Source of the DNA: Rhizobium sp. NZLR1
GTDB taxonomy: Bacteria > Pseudomonadota > Alphaproteobacteria > Rhizobiales > Rhizobiaceae
Length of the DNA stretch: 64,000 nt
Direction of reading: 5' to 3'
Assembly: GCF_017357385.1 (NCBI RefSeq)
Contig: NZ_CP071632.1
Span: forward strand, 315,501-379,500
Shown: positions 1 through 8,454 of the stretch, in pieces
Layout: the number at the start of each line of letters is the position of its first letter
How positions within the stretch are numbered: the stretch's first letter is position 1
Position numbers and translations under genes: made by a program
Notes under the pieces: generated by a model
What the model was told of the DNA's origin: nothing
Database searches by the model: none
Seen by the model: only the letters and a program-made list of their open reading frames with translations

Positions 1-198
1 CATCGCTTCGTATTGCTCGGCCTTCGAAAAATCCTTGGTCGGCCGCGTCACGTCGGCGACGCGCTTGAGATCGGCTTCGGAAAGGTCGATGCGTTTCGCC
101 GGCAGATCGAAACCGGCGGCAAGTGCTGCGGAAAAACCGGCAAGCGTGGCGCAGAGCACTGCGCTGGCGATCAATCGGCGGGCCGGGGCATGCGACAT
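1..198 (-). CDS. Di-heme oxidoreductase (DUF1111 / 'thiol oxidoreductase' family), C-terminal part outside window
   Basis: The 66 visible codons encode a signal peptide (MSHAPARRL, a hydrophobic core, cleavage near ALAA/GF) and the start of a mature periplasmic protein. The segment RPTKDFSKAEQYEAM resembles the N-terminal 'DFSKPE.FE' stretch of DUF1111 di-heme cytochromes. The CxxCH haem motifs would lie beyond the window edge. It follows an imelysin gene on the same strand after 46 bp, and imelysin plus DUF1111 is a common pairing in rhizobial iron-related loci. The family call rests on a short motif and the context, so it is moderate. The ATG at 196-198 is the only plausible start. Confidence 0.6.
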   Translation of the reverse strand, partial: MSHAPARRLIASAVLCATLAGFSAALAAGFDLPAKRIDLSEADLKRVADVTRPTKDFSKAEQYEAM

Positions 199-244
199 TT
201 CAGGGTTCGGGCCGCTCCGTTATCGAAGCGGCCCGCCTTTTTGC

Positions 245-1519
245 TTATTTGAAGACGGCGTTAGGATTATCCAAGCTGTCGGAACCTTCAAGCTGAACCG
301 TGCCGAGATCGAGTGCGGCAATAACGCGCTGCACCGATTTCGTCTGGTCGATCAGCCCGGCGATGGCGGCCTGGACGACGGCATTGCCTTCCTTGTTGCC
401 CTCACCGATCATCTGGTCGTATTTCTCGACCGTCTCGCCGCGCTTTGCCATGGCATTCATCGCATCGAGCGTCTTGTTGAGCTTGTCTTCCATCTCGGCG
501 TCGAGCGCCTTGTCCTTGGCGGCCACTAGATCGTGCAGCGATGGACCGCTGAGCTTGGTGCCGTCGACCCGGGTATAGTTGCCGGTATAGGCGGCGGCGA
601 TGCCGATCGCGTCGTTCAGATGCGAGTTGTAGGTATTGTCCGAGAAGCAATCATGCTCTTCTTCCGGATCGTGCAGCAGCAGGCCGAGTTTCATGCGCTC
701 GCCGGCCAGCTCGCCGTAGGAAAGCGAACCCATGCCCGTCAGGATCGCGACGAGACCGGCCTTCGGGTCGGCTTCGACATTCTTCGTCGCAGCGCCGTCC
801 GCCTTCCAGTTGTCGGTCATTTCCTGCAGGTCGGACACCAGCAGGGTGGAGGCGGATTTCAGATATTCGGCGCGGCGGTCGCAATTGCCGTGCGTGCAGT
901 TCTTCAGGTCGTAATCCGTTGCCGGGCGGTTGCCCGCGCCAGGTCCCGTGCCGTTCAGATCCTGGCCCCAGAGCAGGAATTCGATGGCGTGGTAGCCGGT
1001 CGCGACATTGGCATCGATGCCGCCGGCCCCGGCGAGCGTGCCGGAGAGGAATTCCGGCGTCAGCTTGGAAGCGTCGACATCCTTGCCGTCGATCTTGATC
1101 GTCTTGTTAGCAATGACATTTGCCACATAGAGCGAATTTTCGTCGCTCTCGCTGCCATAGGAGGGATCGACATAATCGATCAGGCCTTCATCGAGCGGCC
1201 ATGAGTTGACCTCGCCTTCCCAGTCGTCGACAATCGGATTGCCGAAGCGATAGACTTCCGTCTGCTGATAGGGAACGCGCGCCTTGATCCAGGCGTCCCG
1301 GGCTCCCTTCAGCGTCGCGTCGGTCGGCGCCTTCAGGAAAGCGTCGATTGCGGTATCGAGCGCCTTTGCCGTCGTCAGCGAGTCTTCGTATTTCGCATGT
1401 CCGACGTCGGCATAGTGTTTGACCACGGCGGCAGCATCGGTCTCGGCATGGGCGGGCAGGGCGAGCAGGGCGGCGGGGGCAATCGCCAGCACGGCTGCGC
1501 GGAATGTGTTGAGCTTCAT
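245..1519 (-). CDS. Imelysin family protein (IrpA-like, iron-regulated periplasmic protein)
   Basis: This 424-residue protein has a clear Sec signal peptide (residues 1-25, cleavage after PAHA) and so acts in the periplasm or at the cell surface. The imelysin signature GxHxxE is present as GYHAIE at residues 175-180, followed by FLLWGQD. Imelysin/IrpA proteins are linked to iron uptake, but their exact chemistry is unsettled. The next gene downstream on the same strand starts a di-heme oxidoreductase, so the two probably form an iron-responsive operon. A sequence resembling an Irr iron-control element lies about 185 bp upstream (1703-1719), with a palindromic repeat between. Confidence 0.9.
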   Translation of the reverse strand: MKLNTFRAAVLAIAPAALLALPAHAETDAAAVVKHYADVGHAKYEDSLTTAKALDTAIDAFLKAPTDATLKGARDAWIKARVPYQQTEVYRFGNPIVDDWEGEVNSWPLDEGLIDYVDPSYGSESDENSLYVANVIANKTIKIDGKDVDASKLTPEFLSGTLAGAGGIDANVATGYHAIEFLLWGQDLNGTGPGAGNRPATDYDLKNCTHGNCDRRAEYLKSASTLLVSDLQEMTDNWKADGAATKNVEADPKAGLVAILTGMGSLSYGELAGERMKLGLLLHDPEEEHDCFSDNTYNSHLNDAIGIAAAYTGNYTRVDGTKLSGPSLHDLVAAKDKALDAEMEDKLNKTLDAMNAMAKRGETVEKYDQMIGEGNKEGNAVVQAAIAGLIDQTKSVQRVIAALDLGTVQLEGSDSLDNPNAVFK

Positions 1520-1549
1520 GATCCTCTCCTGTGACGGATATTCCGTCTA

Positions 1550-1597
1550 GCGCATCGGCCCGAAAATCGGCATCGATTTTCGGAAAGCACGATGCGC
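1550..1597. repeat. Rhizobial palindromic repeat, copy 1
   Basis: Nested inverted repeat: outer arms GCGCATCG (1550-1557) and CGATGCGC (1590-1597), inner arms CCGAAAATCG (1560-1569) and CGATTTTCGG (1574-1583) around a four-base loop. It has the same nested design as the elements at 15462, 28294, 33546 and 35278. It sits in the 5' leader region of the imelysin gene. Confidence 0.75.
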
Positions 1598-1702
1598 CGA
1601 TTCAAACTGTTACAGCGTCCTTTGCGCGTCTGATAAGACGCGCGGCGCTATAATCGGGCTCCGTCTCTTCGCCCAAAAGCAAACTTGTGTCAAACACTCT
1701 AG

Positions 1703-1719
1703 TTTGGAATGATTGTAAG
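1703..1719. promoter_or_regulatory. Possible Irr (ICE-box-like) iron-control element
   Basis: TTTGGAATGATTGTAAG matches the dyad TTTAGAA-N3-TTCTAAA, which I recall as the rhizobial Irr/ICE consensus, at 11 of 14 defined positions. It lies in the only intergenic gap upstream of the imelysin gene, whose product is iron-linked. The distance (about 185 bp from the start codon) and three mismatches keep this tentative. Confidence 0.4.
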
Positions 1720-1785
1720 ATTGGATAGCCGCCGCAGGCACGCTCTTCCAAGCGCATCTGCTTGAAAAAGCGGCAGCAACCGCCC

Positions 1786-3075
1786 TCAGCCCTTCCGCTG
1801 CATGCGGCAGAAGAAGAAGCCGTCCGTATCGGTGGAGGCGGGCGTCAGCGTCACCGTCAGGCCGTCGGAAGAGTGCGGACGTGAGACGTCTTTCCCGAAG
1901 AGCGCATCCCAGGCGGGCAGGGCGCTGACGATCTGGAAATCAGGATGGCCAGCCGTAAAGCGGCGCACCTGTTCCTCGTTTTCCTGGGGCAGCACCGAGC
2001 AGGTGACGTAGATCAGCTCGCCGCCTGGCTTGACGAAGCCACTTGCCTGCGTCAGCGCATCCTGCTGCTGGGCGGTGCGTTCGTCGAGGTTCTTTGCCGT
2101 CAGCCGCCATTTCGTATCGGGGCGGCGGCGCCATGTGCCGGTGCCGGTGCAGGGCGCGTCGACCAGCACCTTGTCGCAGCGCCCGGCAAGGCTGGAAAGC
2201 GCCCTAGCGTCGTCATGCACCTGGACATTGCGCGTGCCCGCCCGCTTCAGCCGCTCGATGATCGGCGCCAGCCGTTTGCGGTCGGCGTCATAGGCGTGAA
2301 CCTGCCCCTTGTTCTGCATGGCGGCCGCCATGGCGAGCGTCTTGCCGCCGCCGCCGGCGCAATAGTCGAGAACCTGGTCGCCCTCATGGGCGAGCACCAG
2401 GTCGGCGACGATCTGCGATCCTTCGTCCTGAACTTCGAACCAGCCCTTTTGGAACGAAAGCTCGGCTGTCACGTTGGGTAGACGCGAAGCGCCTTCGCCG
2501 GCGGCAATCCGGATGCCGTAGCGAGCGATCTTCGCCGCCTGCGCGCCGGCTCGTTCGAGCGCCTTGACGGCCTTGTCGCGGGAGGACTTCAGGATGTTGG
2601 CGCGCAGATCGAGCGTCGGGCGGGCAGCAAGCGCCTGTGCCTCGGCGAGCCAGCTGGCGCCGAAGGCTTGTTCGAAGGAGGATTGGACCCATTCGGGGAT
2701 ATCACCGCGGATATGCGGCGGCGCATCGTCGAGCGAGCGGCTGGCAAATGCCGCAGCGGCATCGGCGTTCAGCGGCGCCGGCGCAAATTTGTCGTCCGCC
2801 AGTTCGGCGGCAAGGCTGTCGGGTGTGAAACCCCATTGGCGGAACATGACGGCATGGGCAATGGCTGCAGCGCTGTCGTCATCCATCAGCCAGGCATGGG
2901 AAAGCCGCATGCGCAGGGCGTCATAGACGATGTTGCCGATTGCGGCACGATCGCCGGAGCCCGCAAAACGATGCGCGAGGCCCCAGTCCTTCAGCGCGTC
3001 GGCGACGGGCCGCTTGCGGGCATCGATATCCGCGAGCACAGAAATCGCCCCTTCGAGGCGGCCGCCCAGACGCAT
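1786..3075 (-). CDS. RsmB/NOP-family 16S rRNA (cytosine-C5) methyltransferase
   Basis: This 429-residue protein has an N-terminal NusB/RsmB-like helical region and a C-terminal Rossmann methyltransferase domain from about residue 155. The SAM site is VLDYCAGGGGKT (235-246). The two catalytic cysteines of the m5C family are in DAPCTGTGT (306-314) and in VTCS (357-360, nucleophile Cys359). It should methylate a cytosine in 16S rRNA using SAM. Substrate position is not decidable by eye, since rhizobial members are only 'RsmB-like'. It reads towards the imelysin gene but is separated from it by 266 bp and is probably its own unit. Confidence 0.92.
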   Translation of the reverse strand: MRLGGRLEGAISVLADIDARKRPVADALKDWGLAHRFAGSGDRAAIGNIVYDALRMRLSHAWLMDDDSAAAIAHAVMFRQWGFTPDSLAAELADDKFAPAPLNADAAAAFASRSLDDAPPHIRGDIPEWVQSSFEQAFGASWLAEAQALAARPTLDLRANILKSSRDKAVKALERAGAQAAKIARYGIRIAAGEGASRLPNVTAELSFQKGWFEVQDEGSQIVADLVLAHEGDQVLDYCAGGGGKTLAMAAAMQNKGQVHAYDADRKRLAPIIERLKRAGTRNVQVHDDARALSSLAGRCDKVLVDAPCTGTGTWRRRPDTKWRLTAKNLDERTAQQQDALTQASGFVKPGGELIYVTCSVLPQENEEQVRRFTAGHPDFQIVSALPAWDALFGKDVSRPHSSDGLTVTLTPASTDTDGFFFCRMQRKG

Positions 3076-3228
3076 TCAAAGTCTCCTAATTGCCATGGCC
3101 TGCGACCGATCCGCACGGGCGCGACAGGCGCGGGGCGGAATGTTCACAAGTCTCAACCGCGTGGTAACCGCGATTGACGGCAAGAGCAAGCGCCGCTAAC
3201 GGCGCAGCTGGTTGTCCGGCAGTACGCC

Positions 3229-3591
3229 TTAGCTGATTACCTGGTAGCAGACCTTCGCCGTGCCGGAGCTCACCATGCCGATATTCTGGGCGGCGGCGCG
3301 CGACAGGTCGAGCACCCGGCCGCGGATGAACGGACCGCGATCGTTAATGCGAACGACGACGGTGCGGCCATTGTTGCGGTTGGTGACCTTCACCTTGGTG
3401 CCGAACGCAAGCGAACGATGTGCGGCAGTCAAGACGGCAGGGTTCATACGTTCCCCGGAAGCAGTTTTGGAGTGAAGTGCGTACCATGAAGCACCGCCGC
3501 AACCATCTCCAGCAAAACTCTCCGCCGGAAGCACGGAAGAGCAGCCTGCAATAGTTACGGCAGCGATAATAGAACGACGTATTTTCTTCAA
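3229..3591 (-). CDS. rlpA: RlpA-type septal ring lytic transglycosylase / rare lipoprotein A (double-psi beta-barrel)
   Basis: The mature part contains the double-psi beta-barrel fold of Rlp[15 protein letters not shown], and the catalytic-Asp region [15 protein letters not shown]. RlpA cleaves denuded peptidoglycan strands, usually at the septum. I place the start at the TTG at 3589-3591 because GAGGG lies ten bases upstream and the product then begins MKKIRRS with a compact signal peptide. That peptide ends in IAGC, a good lipobox, giving a lipoprotein as expected for the family. An in-frame TTG at 3621 would add ten residues but has a poorer ribosome site. The protein is short (120 residues) and lacks the C-terminal SPOR domain of longer RlpAs. 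Confidence 0.85.
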   Translation of the reverse strand: MKKIRRSIIAAVTIAGCSSVLPAESFAGDGCGGASWYALHSKTASGERMNPAVLTAAHRSLAFGTKVKVTNRNNGRTVVVRINDRGPFIRGRVLDLSRAAAQNIGMVSSGTAKVCYQVIS

Positions 3592-3621
3592 AACAGAGTA
3601 TCCCTCAACTATTGAACGCAA

Positions 3622-3998
3622 CGCCTCAACAGGCGGCGGGGCTTAAATCTGTGAAAAAGTGGCGAAAAAGTGCCGCGGTTGATCACGGAATATTACAATC
3701 TGTAACATTCGTGAGCGCGACGGGGGAATTTCGGAAACGGGCGGCGATCACTGCGACAGAAAAAACACAATGAAATCAGTTAAAATCCGAACGAATTTTT
3801 CAGAAGAATGGTTAACATCCCGGCGTTCACAAAAATCGCAAAAATTTTTTTCCGACTTTGCCATATTTGCTGCCACATTTGCGCAAATTTAAAGGCCGTT
3901 AACTATAATAAAGGGCGAAAATCGTCCCGCCAAATGCGGAAAGTAGGAATTTCCTACTCATTTTGGGCGATGACGTCGGTCACATCGAGCAGCCGGTT
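3622..3998. other. AT-rich intergenic region between rlpA and the epimerase gene
   Basis: These 377 bp upstream of rlpA hold no convincing gene. Bases 3760-3930 are much richer in A and T than the surroundings, with runs of A and T and a TATAAT-like stretch near 3904, so it probably holds the rlpA promoter. A 64-codon frame on the plus strand (3808-4002) has no ribosome site and no recognisable features, and it runs into the 3' end of the neighbouring gene. I see no hairpin-plus-T-run terminator. Confidence 0.5.
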
Positions 3999-4868
3999 CT
4001 AACCCCGCCAACGTCCGTCCTGCCACAATTGCGCAAGCGACATCGGATAGTTCGGGAAGGAGAATTCGAAGCCGGCGGCCTTCAGTTTCGCATTCGAAAC
4101 CCGTTTGTTCTCGCCGTAGAAGGAGCGCGCCATCGGTGACAGTTCGGCGGTTTCGAAGGCCTGCTCCGGTGGCGGTTCGACGCCCATCAGCCGCGCCGCC
4201 TCGACGATCACATCCTGCGGCGGGCCGGGCCGGTCATCGGTGACATTATAGATGCCGCCGAGGCCACCATCCGACAGGAAGCGGGCCGCCGCACCGATAT
4301 CCTCGACGCGGATACGGTTGAACACCTGGTCCTTCTTGATCAGCCGTCGGGCCGTGCCCTTGTCCAGATTGCAGAAGGCATTGCGTCCCGGCCCATAGAT
4401 GCCGGCAAGCCGGAGCACCGCCGCCGGCACGCTGCGCTCCCGGCCCATCGCCAGCCAGCCCTCTTCCGCCTCGAGCCGCTCCTTCGACCGCCCGGAAACC
4501 GGAACACACGGGGTTTCCTCGTTGATCCAGGCGCCCTTGTGATCGCCATAGACGCCGACCGTGGAGAGATAGCCGATCCATTCGAGCCTGGGCGGCAGGC
4601 TTGCGCCGCCTTCGCCGAGCAGCCGCAGCAGCGGGTCACCCTTCCCCGGCGCGATCGACTGCACGAGATGGGTGACGCTCTCGAGGGCTCGGCGCAACTG
4701 GTCGTCCAGGGTCTCGCCATCGAAAAGGAAGGCTTCGACGCCGTTTTGCCGGAGCGCCTCCACCTTGTCGGCCGAGCGCGTGGTGCCGGAAATGCGCACG
4801 CCGTTGCCGGCGAAGGCCTTGGCGATCGCCGTGCCGGAATAACCGCAGCCAAAGATCATCACATGCAT
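3999..4868 (-). CDS. SDR-family NAD(P)-dependent epimerase (YeeZ-like)
   Basis: The protein (289 residues from the chosen start) opens with a Rossmann nucleotide-binding motif, MIFGCGYSGTAIA, the GxGxxG form typical of YeeZ/extended SDR epimerases. It continues with the YLSTVGVYGDH and RLAGIYGPGR segments of that family. The substrate is unknown. I choose ATG at 4866-4868 because it overlaps the queG stop codon (TGATG), with GGGAG just upstream. An ATG at 4892 lies inside queG. Coupling to queG suggests co-translation, but no functional link to queuosine is implied by the sequence. Confidence 0.85.
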   Translation of the reverse strand: MHVMIFGCGYSGTAIAKAFAGNGVRISGTTRSADKVEALRQNGVEAFLFDGETLDDQLRRALESVTHLVQSIAPGKGDPLLRLLGEGGASLPPRLEWIGYLSTVGVYGDHKGAWINEETPCVPVSGRSKERLEAEEGWLAMGRERSVPAAVLRLAGIYGPGRNAFCNLDKGTARRLIKKDQVFNRIRVEDIGAAARFLSDGGLGGIYNVTDDRPGPPQDVIVEAARLMGVEPPPEQAFETAELSPMARSFYGENKRVSNAKLKAAGFEFSFPNYPMSLAQLWQDGRWRG

Positions 4869-6025
4869 CAGCTCACTCCCGCCAGCCGCCATTCGTTCAG
4901 CACGTCGTCGTCACTCTCGTCTGCCCTTCGTGTGGCAAAACCCGTAAATTCGCCAGCCTCCATCAGCCGCGACAGCGCCCAGACCGCCATCCCGCGCACC
5001 ACCGGCGAGGCATCGTCGGCGAGTAAACGACATTGCCCGACCAGCGCCGTCTCGCCGGAATTGCCGGCGGCGATCAGCACATTGCGGATAAAGCGGTCGC
5101 GGCCGATCCGCTTCACCGGCGAGCCGCTGAAGAAGATGCGGAAGCCGGCATCGTCGAGCGTCAGCAGAAAGGCGATCGTCGGCTCGCGCAGATCTTCCCG
5201 TGCCTTCAGCTTCATCTCGGAAGCGGAGCTTGCGAACTTGTTCCAGGGGCAGGCGGCCAGACAGTCGTCGCAGCCATAGATGCGATTGCCGATCAGCGGC
5301 CGCAGATCGGGGTCGATCGGCCCCTTGTGCTCGATGGTGAGATAGGAGATGCAGCGCCGCGCATCGATCTGGTAAGGCGCCGGGAAGGCGGCCGTCGGGC
5401 AGACGTCGAGACAAGCGCGGCAGGAGCCGCAATGATCGGTCTCCGCAGCATCGACGGCAAGATCCGCCGTGGTGAACATCGTGCCGAGAAACAGCCACGA
5501 ACCGTGTATGCGGCTGACGAGGTTGGTGTGTTTGCCCTGCCAGCCGAGGCCGGCTGCCGCCGCCAGCGGCTTTTCCATCACAGGCGCGGTATCGACGAAC
5601 ACCTTCACATCGGCGCCGGCGCGTGCCGCAAAGCGCGTGGCGATCTCCTTCAGCCGGCCCTTGATGATGTCGTGATAATCGCGGTTGCGCGCATAGACGG
5701 AGATCGCCGCTCTGTCCGGCTTGTCGAGAATGCCGCGCGGATCTTCCTCCGGGGTGTAATTGAGGCCGAAGACGACGACGGAGCGCACCTCGCTCCAGAG
5801 TGTCAGCGGATCGCCGCGCCGTTCGCGCGTCTCCGCCATCCACGCCATCGTCCCGTGCCACCCGGCATCGATGAACTCGCCAAGGCGCTCCTTCGCTTGC
5901 GGGATCGCGTCGGGCCGCGTGATGCGACAGAGATCGAAGCCCTTGGCGGCGGATTCCGCCCGCACCAACGCGGTCAAATTGTCGCGGCGGCGGCGCTCTT
6001 TGTCATCTCTATCAGCTTCGGGCAT
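4868..6025 (-). CDS. queG: Epoxyqueuosine reductase QueG
   Basis: QueG performs the last step of queuosine synthesis, reducing epoxyqueuosine in the tRNA anticodon loop with cobalamin and two [4Fe-4S] clusters. The 385-residue product shows both ferredoxin-type cluster motifs, [12 protein letters not shown] and [10 protein letters not shown]. Between them is the QueG-typical [15 protein letters not shown], and the N-terminal half carries the GxLxYM-like core (GTMAWM) and SVVVFGLNY. The C-terminus carries a HEAT-like segment ([12 protein letters not shown]). It sits 12 bp downstream of a GST gene and overlaps the next gene by one base, so the three form an operon. Confidence 0.95.
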   Translation of the reverse strand: MPEADRDDKERRRRDNLTALVRAESAAKGFDLCRITRPDAIPQAKERLGEFIDAGWHGTMAWMAETRERRGDPLTLWSEVRSVVVFGLNYTPEEDPRGILDKPDRAAISVYARNRDYHDIIKGRLKEIATRFAARAGADVKVFVDTAPVMEKPLAAAAGLGWQGKHTNLVSRIHGSWLFLGTMFTTADLAVDAAETDHCGSCRACLDVCPTAAFPAPYQIDARRCISYLTIEHKGPIDPDLRPLIGNRIYGCDDCLAACPWNKFASSASEMKLKAREDLREPTIAFLLTLDDAGFRIFFSGSPVKRIGRDRFIRNVLIAAGNSGETALVGQCRLLADDASPVVRGMAVWALSRLMEAGEFTGFATRRADESDDDVLNEWRLAGVS

Positions 6026-6037
6026 GAAGAGCCCTCG

Positions 6038-6730
6038 TCAGAAATCCAGGTCGGCATAGTGCGAAACCGGCGTCAGCCCGCGCACCCGTTCGGTCAGCAT
6101 CGGCCGGAAGGAGGGACGCGACTTCAGCCGCTGGTACCAGTCCTTGACGAGGGGCGCATCCGCCCAGTCGATCTCGCCGAGATAGTCGAGGATCGAAATC
6201 GAGGCCGCGGCGGCAAGGTCGGCATAACTCATCCGCTCGCCAGCCAGCCACTGGCGCGAGCCGGCAAGCCAGGTGAGATAGCGCATATGCTGGCGAATAT
6301 TCGCGCGGGCCGTGCGCAAAACCTTCGAATCTGGCGCTCCGCCGCCCTGATCGGCGGTCATCTGCAACTTGTAGACACGCTCGCGAGCGAGCGGCTTGGT
6401 CACGTCGTTTTCCATCTTCTGCATGAACCATTCGCTCAGCCGGCGGATTTCCGCCCGCTGGAACGGGTCCTCGGCGAGCAGTCGCCGATCGCGTTTCAAC
6501 ACGCCGTGCGTCTCGTCCAGGTACTCGGAAATGACGGTCGCGCCGCAGAGCGCCCGCATGCTGTCGTCGACATAGACCGGCAGCGTGCCGGCCGGGTTGA
6601 GCGCCAGGAAATCCCGGCGCTTCTCCCATGTCTGCTCCTCGATCAGATCGGCCTGATAGCCGTATTCGGCCAGGATCAGCCGGACGAAGCGGGATGCGGA
6701 TGACATGGGATGATGATAAAGCGTGGGCAT
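6038..6730 (-). CDS. Glutathione S-transferase family protein
   Basis: The N-terminal thioredoxin-like domain (residues 1-80) begins MPTLYHHPMSSASRFVRLIL and contains NPAGTLPVYVDD, the cis-Pro region that binds the glutathione gamma-glutamyl group. The helical C-terminal domain includes MSYADLAAAASISILDYLGEIDW, the usual N-capping and Asp motif. At 230 residues it is full length for the family. Its substrate cannot be read from sequence. It is the first gene of the GST-queG-epimerase operon, and its promoter must lie in the 247-bp gap shared with divergent uppP. Confidence 0.9.
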   Translation of the reverse strand: MPTLYHHPMSSASRFVRLILAEYGYQADLIEEQTWEKRRDFLALNPAGTLPVYVDDSMRALCGATVISEYLDETHGVLKRDRRLLAEDPFQRAEIRRLSEWFMQKMENDVTKPLARERVYKLQMTADQGGGAPDSKVLRTARANIRQHMRYLTWLAGSRQWLAGERMSYADLAAAASISILDYLGEIDWADAPLVKDWYQRLKSRPSFRPMLTERVRGLTPVSHYADLDF

Positions 6731-6977
6731 CGATACTCGGGCTTTATGATTGCTGTTACAGGACTGTGTGGCAGCTCGGTTATAGCGCCCTAGTCATGAC
6801 TCATTGGTTGAAGCTATAGGAGTTTGGCCCGGCCAATACAAGCGAATCGGCTTTCACGCCAACTGACGAAAGACAAAACACGCTTCTTGCGTATGAGGAT
6901 AGCGGCCGCGCCTGATCGGCTGAAGCTAGGCTCAAGCGCGGCTCAAGTCTGACCGACCTTTAAACCGGAGACAATTT

Positions 6978-7775
6978 ATGGACTATATCAATGCTGCCAT
7001 TCTCGGTGTCATCGAGGGGATCACCGAGTTTCTGCCGATCTCGAGCACCGGCCATCTCATCATTGCGGAGCAATGGCTCGGCCACCGGTCGGACATGTTC
7101 AACATCGTCATTCAGGCGGGTGCTATCCTCGCCGTCACCATCATTTATTGGCGTCGCCTGCTGGATCTGCTGCTGGGCTGGCGGGTGCCGGAGAACCGCG
7201 ATTACGCCGCCAAGCTGATCGCCGCCTTCCTCATCACCGCAATTCTCGGACTTATCGTCAAGAAGCTCGGCTTTGAACTGCCGGAGACCGCAACGCCGAT
7301 CGCCTGGGCGCTTATCATCGGCGGTATCTGGATGATCTTCGCCGAATGGGCCGCGGCGCGCAAAGCCCCCCATAAGGAGATCACCTGGCTTGTCGCCATC
7401 CTGGTCGGCATCGCCCAGATCGTTGCGGGCGTCTTCCCGGGAACCTCGCGCTCCGGCGCCACGATTTTCGTCGCCATGCTGGCCGGCACCGGCAACCGCG
7501 CCGCTGCGACCGAATTCGCCTTTCTCGTCGGTATCCCCACCATGTATGCCGCGAGCGGCTATGAATTGCTGAAGACTTTCAAGGATGGCGGCGCGGCAAA
7601 CGAGGACTGGACGGCGCTCGGCATCGCCTTCGTTGTTTCCACGGTCGTCGCATTCGTCGCCGTCAAATGGCTGCTGGCCTATATCAGAAGCAACCGCTTC
7701 ACGCTGTTTGCCGTCTACCGCATCATTCTCGGTGTCTTGCTGCTTGGCATGGCGGCAACCGGCCTGATCGCCTGA
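6978..7775 (+). CDS. uppP: Undecaprenyl-diphosphatase UppP (BacA)
   Basis: UppP dephosphorylates undecaprenyl diphosphate on the periplasmic side of the inner membrane, recycling the carrier for peptidoglycan and polysaccharide synthesis. Overexpression gives bacitracin resistance. The 265-residue protein has both family motifs: EGITEFLPISSTGH (residues 14-27) and the catalytic PGTSRSG near residue 158. The rest is mostly hydrophobic helices, as expected for the eight-helix fold. The start has a GGAG ribosome site about nine bases upstream. Nearby genes do not form an obvious operon with it. Confidence 0.95.
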   Translation: MDYINAAILGVIEGITEFLPISSTGHLIIAEQWLGHRSDMFNIVIQAGAILAVTIIYWRRLLDLLLGWRVPENRDYAAKLIAAFLITAILGLIVKKLGFELPETATPIAWALIIGGIWMIFAEWAAARKAPHKEITWLVAILVGIAQIVAGVFPGTSRSGATIFVAMLAGTGNRAAATEFAFLVGIPTMYAASGYELLKTFKDGGAANEDWTALGIAFVVSTVVAFVAVKWLLAYIRSNRFTLFAVYRIILGVLLLGMAATGLIA

Positions 7776-7794
7776 GACATTCCTAAAAACGCAT

Positions 7795-7825
7795 TGCATT
7801 CGCGCGATCTCCAGGCGCGAATGCA
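7795..7825. terminator. Strong hairpin after uppP
   Basis: Perfect 11-bp stem TGCATTCGCGC (7795-7805) / GCGCGAATGCA (7815-7825) with a nine-base loop, 20 bp past the uppP stop. There is no T-run, so it may stabilise the mRNA end rather than terminate by itself. Confidence 0.5.
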
Positions 7826-8018
7826 AATGCCCCGGCGCGCTTGGCCATCAGCCCCCGATTTCCGGAAGCAGCCGATTTTTCAGATAGCAATGTTGAAAGA
7901 GTAGACGCCCGCTGCTTTTAAAGCCGGCAAGACCGAGCGTTTATTGGGAACGTCCTGCTTCAGACGCTCCGGCCGCTGCTTGTCTTTGTGAGGCCGGCAT
8001 CGAGGCGCGGCCTTTTCG

Positions 8019-8171
8019 TCAATGGCTGATCGAAGCCGTCGAGCAAGGATCGACGCCGTAGGCCGGCGAGCAATCACCCTTTATCGCCGCGACAGAACCT
8101 GGCGCCACAAAGGAGCCTGCCAGGATAATTAGCGCCGCACACGCAAAAAGGAGCGCGATTGACTTGCCCAT
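8019..8171 (-). CDS. Small exported peptide (about 50 residues), unknown function
   Basis: An ATG at 8169-8171 starts a 50-codon frame whose product is a textbook signal peptide (MGKSIALLFACAALIILAG, ending near SVAA) followed by a mature part of about 23 residues with two cysteines (GDCSPAYGVDPCS). GAAAGGC lies about ten bases upstream of the start. I do not recognise the family. It lies alone between uppP and the NDUFA9-like gene. The signal peptide and cysteine pair argue for a real secreted or periplasmic peptide, but there is no further evidence. Confidence 0.5.
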   Translation of the reverse strand: MGKSIALLFACAALIILAGSFVAPGSVAAIKGDCSPAYGVDPCSTASISH

Positions 8172-8454
8172 CGAGAATTGCCTTTCACAGTGATTGCCGT
8201 ACGCGATCCCGGGCGTTGAGTCCGTCGGAAGACGCGCGGGTTTGGTAGTCAGTGGAATGGCAAATAGCAATAAACGTTCCTGCTAAATTTGGCGTTAATT
8301 CCACAAAATTCCCGATGCGTCTTTTATGCAACTGCACTTGGTATGGCCGGCACAACACCATTTCAAACTTGTGCCAGCTTTGCTTGAGCCGGCAAAGCAA
8401 AACGCCGTCCGCGTTATGCGCGAACGGCGTCGTTCCGAAGGTTCAAAAAATTGG

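Noticed and set aside
3889..3908. CtrA box (TTAA-N7-TTAA) upstream of rlpA
   Set aside because: The two TTAA halves are separated by six bases, not seven, so it does not fit the consensus.
3808..4002. Plus-strand 64-codon frame upstream of rlpA
   Set aside because: No ribosome site, no recognisable features, lies in AT-rich intergenic DNA and overlaps the 3' end of a real gene.
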